The position numbers and the translations under genes are program-made. Below the pieces are notes generated by a model, which saw only the letters and a program-made list of their open reading frames with translations, searched no databases and was not told the DNA's origin. Positions 59,881-64,000 of a DNA stretch of 64,000 nt are shown piece by piece; positions within the stretch are counted from its first letter, which is position 1; every line of letters starts with the position of its first letter. The DNA comes from Hippophae tibetana (Eukaryota; Streptophyta; Magnoliopsida; Rosales; Elaeagnaceae), in NCBI GenBank assembly GCA_037013495.1, contig CM072808.1:9897319-9961318 (forward strand), given 5' to 3'.

Positions 59881-59939
59881 TTATCAGTTCAGAGGCATCG
59901 ATTCCATACTACTCTTATAGTCTCACATTACTTCCATAC

Positions 59940-60245
59940 CTAATACCTCTATGATAATAGTTTTATTTTATAACCTTTTTAATTATTAAGTAAGTTTAGT
60001 TTGTTTTATTTCTTTGTTTATTTTAATTTAAACATATTTATGTTTTGTTTGTAAATTAATATGGACGGCTAAGTTGCCTAATAACAATCAAAACATATTA
60101 TATTGATAATTAGGTGGGTTAGTCGCCATATAATTTACAAACAATAAATATAAATATGAAAAATTAAAACAAAAATAAAACAAACAAACTAAAATACAAA
60201 CTTAAAACTTATTAAAATATTAAACTAAAGGTTACAAATAAAAGC
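59940..60245. repeat. Inverted junction between units A and B
   Basis: About 59940-60085 (aataccttt...aagtttagtttg...gtttgtaaattaatatgg) is mirrored by about 60115-60245 (ccatataatttacaaac...). The centre lies near 60090-60105, so two viral 3' ends are joined tail to tail. Confidence 0.85.
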
Positions 60246-62240
60246 TAATATCAGAGAGGTAAGGGTTTGAGATTATGAGAGTAAATGAAAGCGGTGTAGA
60301 ACCGATGCCTCTTCTGAAGGATGAGCTCTATATTTATAACCGAGTAATGTACTACGGCTAGATGCTGCTACTATTCAATGAATAGTTGTTGTTTGCCATT
60401 TCATACTGTTAGAGATGCTATTACTATTGCGAAAGTTGCTGTTGCGACATTCCAAACATGGTAATACTATTTATTGAATAGTACTTTGTTGACATTATTT
60501 GGTGAATTGAACAGTGCATTGTCGACAACGTTTTCTTTTTTGTCTTCTAGTGGAAAAACTACAATTTTCTTCTAAAGACTCTGATGGGCCTGTTGTTTAT
60601 GGGCCATTGTATGGACCTTTAACCTTATAATAAATTAATGAACTCGTAGGCCCAAAATAATACAATTAGACTCATAAGCCTAATGTTAATAAGAAATGGA
60701 CACACATGCCTAAATAAAATAGAAATGGACTCTTAGGTCCAATAATAGTATTGGGTTAAATGACTCAAATTATGGATGATCTTTGTTGGCCCACCATAGT
60801 ATGTCTTCACTAGCTGATTCTAAGTTGATCAAATCATCTAATAAAGATTTTGATGTTGTTGAGACCATATCATCTGGTGATTGAGTCTCATCTGAATCTT
60901 CCTTCTTTATTTTAGAGGTTTGGCCAGAAGATTGCTGTGATAATTGTTGGATAATTTTCAAAAGTTCCTCCTAGGTTTTTGCATTGGACATCAAGGCATT
61001 GGTATGGGCCTTTTGAGCCAATAGAAGTGAGAATGCTTGGAGTTCCTTCACTTGGGGTTCTCTGTGACCATTTTTCAAAAGCCATTGATCAACGACTCGG
61101 AGTAATAATGTTTTTGGGATCATAAATGATGACCACCATTTGATTTGGAATGATATGGTAATAGTGATTACCTCTGATGTAACAGGTTGTAAGACCCATT
61201 GACATACCTAAGGGAGATAAAATTTTGAGCAAAAAATGCATAAAAGGAGGGAATCTAGCTTCATCTACCATTGGTTTATAATGATGCTGGAAGGATTGAT
61301 AACTTTCCTTCATAGGAGAAATAAGAATGGAACTAATAGATCCAAATAATTTCCCTCATTCAGAAAACCAAGATGGATTAATAGATTTGTTTATAAAGAA
61401 AAATAACCAAGAATGCTGGTTATCTTTGTTTTGGATTAAGAATGCGTTAAACCATGCCTGGTAATAATCCCAATAATTGTAGTTTGTACAATGTGAGATT
61501 TGGGAAGTAATACTGACTGGGAAAGTCAATAATTTTGATAAGTCATTACCTCAATCTGTTGGAGATATGATTTTATGAAGCTTAGCAGTTGAAAACTATG
61601 GCTGAGTTGATTTTGGATAGAGGAAATGTTTAAATTCCAAAATACCTAAGATTTCCAAAATACCTTGATATTATTGAGGAGTTTTTGAAATGGTAGAAGG
61701 TGTGTAAAAGAAACCTTTACCAAAAAATATTTGTACGGCTAAATAAGGGTTTTGGTAAAAAAACAAATCCTTTTCTAGCAATTGTTACTACCTGAGTTTG
61801 TTGGTTTAGAAAATACTGAGTAGTCTATTTTGAAATAATTTTGGGAATATTTTCTTTTGTTCCCTTTTTTGTAAAATAAGTAGAGGTTTTTATCCTCATT
61901 TATGGAATAAGAATTGTTAAAGTTTTTTGTTTTGAAATTATTTTGGAAGATGGAACTTCCTTTTCCTTATTACCCTTAGAGGCTGGGGCCTCTATTCTGA
62001 ATGGTACACTTAGATCTGGAATATTGGTATAGGTGACATGTAATAGTTTAGGATTTTGACAATCCTTGAATCCTAAAATCCATTCTTGGACTTTTTGATA
62101 TACTTCCTCATCTAATGGTGATAGTTGAGGTGGTGATTCTTCCATTGATTGCTGGGAAGATGATGATGCTTCTGCAAGTTTAGTTTGGACCACTTGGGAT
62201 CAGGTGATAATTGGTTTAGCCGATGAAAGGTTGGTTATGT
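60105..62240 (-). mobile_element. Endogenous pararetrovirus, second type, unit B (minus strand)
   Basis: Carries only the last ORF and the downstream non-coding region of the same viral type, in reverse. The ORF starts at 62193 (MVQTKLAEASSSSQQSMEE) and its tail lies at 60770-60961 (KIIQQLSQQSSGQTSKIKK...). The promoter region is at about 60250-60600. It stops near 62240, just before the start of unit C. Broken, with several breaks. Confidence 0.85.
60770..62193 (-). pseudogene. 3' ORF of unknown function, unit B copy (fossil)
   Basis: N-terminal part (61900-62193): serine-rich start, PPQLSPLDEEVYQKVQEWILGFKDCQ, VPFRIEAPASKG, SSKIISKQKT. Middle part (61089-61313 and nearby): MSMGLTTCYIRGNHYYHIIPNQMV. 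The C-terminal tail is as given for the parent unit. Its N-terminal protein is about 85% identical to unit C by eye. No catalytic motif recognised. Confidence 0.75.
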
Positions 62241-62285
62241 AAAAAGAAAAAAGAAAAAGAAAAGAAGGAACCTTCTCCAAACCCT
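62241..62285. other. Hinge between inverted units B and C
   Basis: A purine-rich stretch (aaaaagaaaaaagaaaaagaaaagaagg) of about 45 bp between the two arms. Such a short spacer would form the loop of a very long hairpin. Confidence 0.7.
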
Positions 62286-63736
62286 TCTATTAGCAGCCTC
62301 TCATTTTCTAAACCAATTATCACCTGATCCTAAATGGTCCAAACTAAACTTGTAGAAGCAACATCATCTTCCCAACAATCAATGGAAGAATCACCACCTC
62401 AACTATCACCATTAGATGAGGAAGTATATCAAAAAGTCCAAGAATGGATTTTAGGACTCAAGGATTGTCAAAATCATGAACTATTACATGCCACATATAC
62501 CATTATTCCAGGTCTAGGTGTACCATTCATAATAGAGGCCCCAACCTCTAAGGGTAAGGAAAAGGAAGTTCCATCTTCCAAAATAATTTCAAAACAAAAA
62601 ACTGGAACAATTTCTATTCCAGAAAGGAGGATAACAACCTCTACTTATATTTTCAAAAAAAGGAACAAAAGAAAATATTCCCAAAATTATTTCAAAACAG
62701 ACTACTGAGTATTTTCTAAAACAACAAACTCAGGTAGTAACAATTGCTGAAAAAAGATTTTTGACCAAAACCATTATTTAACAGTAAATTGTTTTTTGTA
62801 AAGGTTTCTTTTATAGAAATTTTTACCTTTCAAAGACTCCTCGATACTATCAAGGTATTTTGGAAATCACAAGTAGTGTGGAACTTAAACATTTCCTCTA
62901 TCCAAAATCAATCAAGCCATAGTTTTCAACTACTAAGCTTCATAAAATCATATCTCCAGCAGATTGGGGTATTGACTTTCCTAGTGAGTATTACTTCCTA
63001 AATCTCACATTGTACAAAATACAATTATTGGGATTATTACTAGGCATGGTTTAACGCATTCTTAATCCAAAACAAAGATAACCAGCATTCTTGGTTATTT
63101 TTCTTTGTAAACAAATCTATTAATCCATCTAGATTTCCATCTTGGTTTTTTGAATGGTGGAAATTATTCGGATCTATTAGTTCCATTTTTATTTCTCCTG
63201 TGGATATGTCAATGGGTCTTACAACCTGTTACATCAGAGGTAATCACTATTACCAAATCATTCCAGATCAAATGATGGTCTTCATTTAAGATCCCAAAAA
63301 CATTATTACTCCTAGTCGTTGATCAATGGCTTTTCAAAAATGGCCATAGAGAACCCCAAGTGAAGGAACTCCAAGAATCCTCACTTCTCTTGGCTTAAAA
63401 GTCATATATCAATGCCTTGATATCCAATGCAAAAAAACCCAGGAAAATCTTCTGGAAATTATCCAACAATTATCACAACAATCTTCTGGCCAAACTTCTA
63501 AAATAAAGAAGGAAGATTCATATGAGACTCAATCACCAGATGATACGATGTCAACAACATCAAAAGCTTCATTAGACGATTTGATAAACTTAGAATCAGT
63601 TAGTAAATACATACTATGGTGCACTCGCAAGGATCATCCATAATTTGGGCATACGTTTCCATTTCCTATTAACATTAGGCATGCGAGTCTAATTGTATTA
63701 TTTTGGGCCTACGAGTCCATTAATTTATTAGAGGGT
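62286..63736 (+). mobile_element. Endogenous pararetrovirus, second type, unit C (plus strand)
   Basis: The same last ORF (starting 62334) and the beginning of the non-coding repeat array, interrupted at 63737 by LTR copy 5. It is nearly the inverse of unit B over about 1.4 kb. Broken, with several breaks, though its first 120 residues and middle are the best-preserved copy in the window. Confidence 0.85.
62334..63643 (+). pseudogene. 3' ORF of unknown function, unit C copy (fossil)
   Basis: Opens MVQTKLVEATSSSQQSMEE, then SPLDEEVYQKVQEWILGLKDCQ, TSKGKEKEVPSSKIISKQ, GTISIPERRITTSTYIF (62334-62708). The middle reads FQRLLDTIKVFWKSQVVWNL (62789-63001), then YNYWDYY, AWFNAFLIQNKDNQHSWLFFF, NPSRFPSWFFEWWKLFG and SMGLTTCYIRGNHYYQII. 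The C-terminal tail near 63450-63640 includes QQSSGQTSKIKKEDS and DDLINLES. The middle is unusually rich in W and F. Function not recognised. Confidence 0.75.
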
Positions 63737-64000
63737 TGATGAACAAAATTGGCATTCCCAATCTTGCCAATACTGTGGTTTTATATTTATAAAACTCTCG
63801 CAAGTGCACAAATCATTTCGTAGAAAATGATAAGTATACTCCTAAGGTCGATCTAAGGAAGGAATATATGTGGTTTTTAATTTATTATTCAAGCTTTTAA
63901 AAATGAAATTAAATCCTAAACATCTTATCACGATATGTGGGTTTTTGTGTTTCTAATCTACTAACATAAAAGTAAACATAGATACAAATTCAATAAATAT
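63737..64000 (-). mobile_element. LTR copy 5 of the TGATGA family (minus orientation), runs off the window
   Basis: Begins TGATGAACAAAATTGGCATTCCC and follows copies 3 and 4 closely (tttataaaactctcgcaagtgcac, then aaatgataagtatactcc, then aaggtcgatctaaggaagga). The preceding 5 bp are agggt; the matching duplication would lie outside. It landed in the non-coding repeat array of pararetrovirus unit C. Confidence 0.88.

Larger units (their letters stand above)
53148..60090 (+). mobile_element. Endogenous pararetrovirus, second type, unit A (plus strand)
   Basis: A Caulimoviridae fossil distinct from the one at 10-22 kb. Parts: movement-protein C-terminus (53148-53960), capsid region (about 54000-55800), protease/reverse transcriptase/RNase H (about 55850-57850), a further 3' ORF of unknown role (about 57860-59370), then a non-coding region with the promoter (about 59370-60090). 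No ORF VI transactivator is seen. Overall it resembles petu/florendovirus-like polyproteins but the genus is open. Broken, with roughly 15-25 breaks and lost segments. It joins tail-to-tail with unit B at about 60090. Confidence 0.82.

Noticed and set aside
1-64000. tRNA, rRNA, riboswitch or CRISPR features
   Set aside because: None seen. The TGGTATCAGAG matches are retrotransposon primer sites, not tRNA genes, and the direct repeats lack the regular spacer structure of CRISPR.

Overview
This is a nuclear window from a flowering plant, probably a eudicot. It is strongly AT-rich and mostly repetitive. The evidence is a spliced plant-type Nudix gene with GT-AG introns, several Ty1/Copia retrotransposons, CACTA and hAT-type DNA transposon remains, plant telomere-like CCCTAAA repeats, and two unrelated endogenous pararetroviruses (family Caulimoviridae). 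I saw no tRNA, rRNA or CRISPR array. The species cannot be fixed from the sequence alone.

Layout. 0-1.1 kb: edge of a minus-strand Copia element (leader, Met-tRNA primer site, LTR) with a duplicated segment around a TTA microsatellite. 1.1-3.7 kb: AT-rich DNA with one fold-back MITE. 3.7-9.2 kb: a decayed minus-strand Copia (Tork/TNT1-like). 10.2-21.9 kb: an old endogenous pararetrovirus with movement protein, capsid zinc finger, RT/RNase H and an ORF VI-type transactivator, interrupted by MITE- and repeat-rich DNA and by a 1.68-kb solo LTR. 22.3-23.4 kb: a Nudix pseudogene behind a small inverted repeat. 24.2-25.6 kb: a tandem repeat of about 600 bp period. 25.8-27.5 kb: second solo LTR. 28.8-35.4 kb: a plus-strand Copia interrupted by a CACTA element and a third solo LTR. 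35.4-37.4 kb: fold-back DNA filled with telomere-like repeats. 37.9-46.5 kb: the one host gene that looks whole, a four-exon Nudix hydrolase of 231 aa (CoA-pyrophosphatase type), whose 7.7-kb second intron carries a 4.75-kb antisense Copia and a DUF4283 fragment. 48.2-49.6 kb: 5' part of a TNT1-like Copia, followed by a CACTA end. 51.8-53.1 kb: truncated fourth LTR. 53.1-63.7 kb: a second, different pararetrovirus in three units (plus, minus, plus) forming large palindromes. 63.7 kb to the end: start of a fifth copy of the same LTR family.

How it fits together. The window is a layered record around two tandem, same-strand Nudix paralogues about 15 kb apart: one dead (Nudix-box exon gone), one apparently functional despite its swollen intron. 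One LTR family with ends TGATGA/TCATCA accounts for five pieces. Three are complete solo LTRs with 5-bp target duplications, and the family repeatedly landed in older elements, which gives relative ages. The most unusual feature is the 53-64 kb pararetrovirus block. It carries, in all three units, a conserved tryptophan-rich 3' ORF that I cannot assign to a known caulimovirid protein, and its minus/plus units form a hairpin of roughly 1.4-kb arms that could feed small-RNA production.
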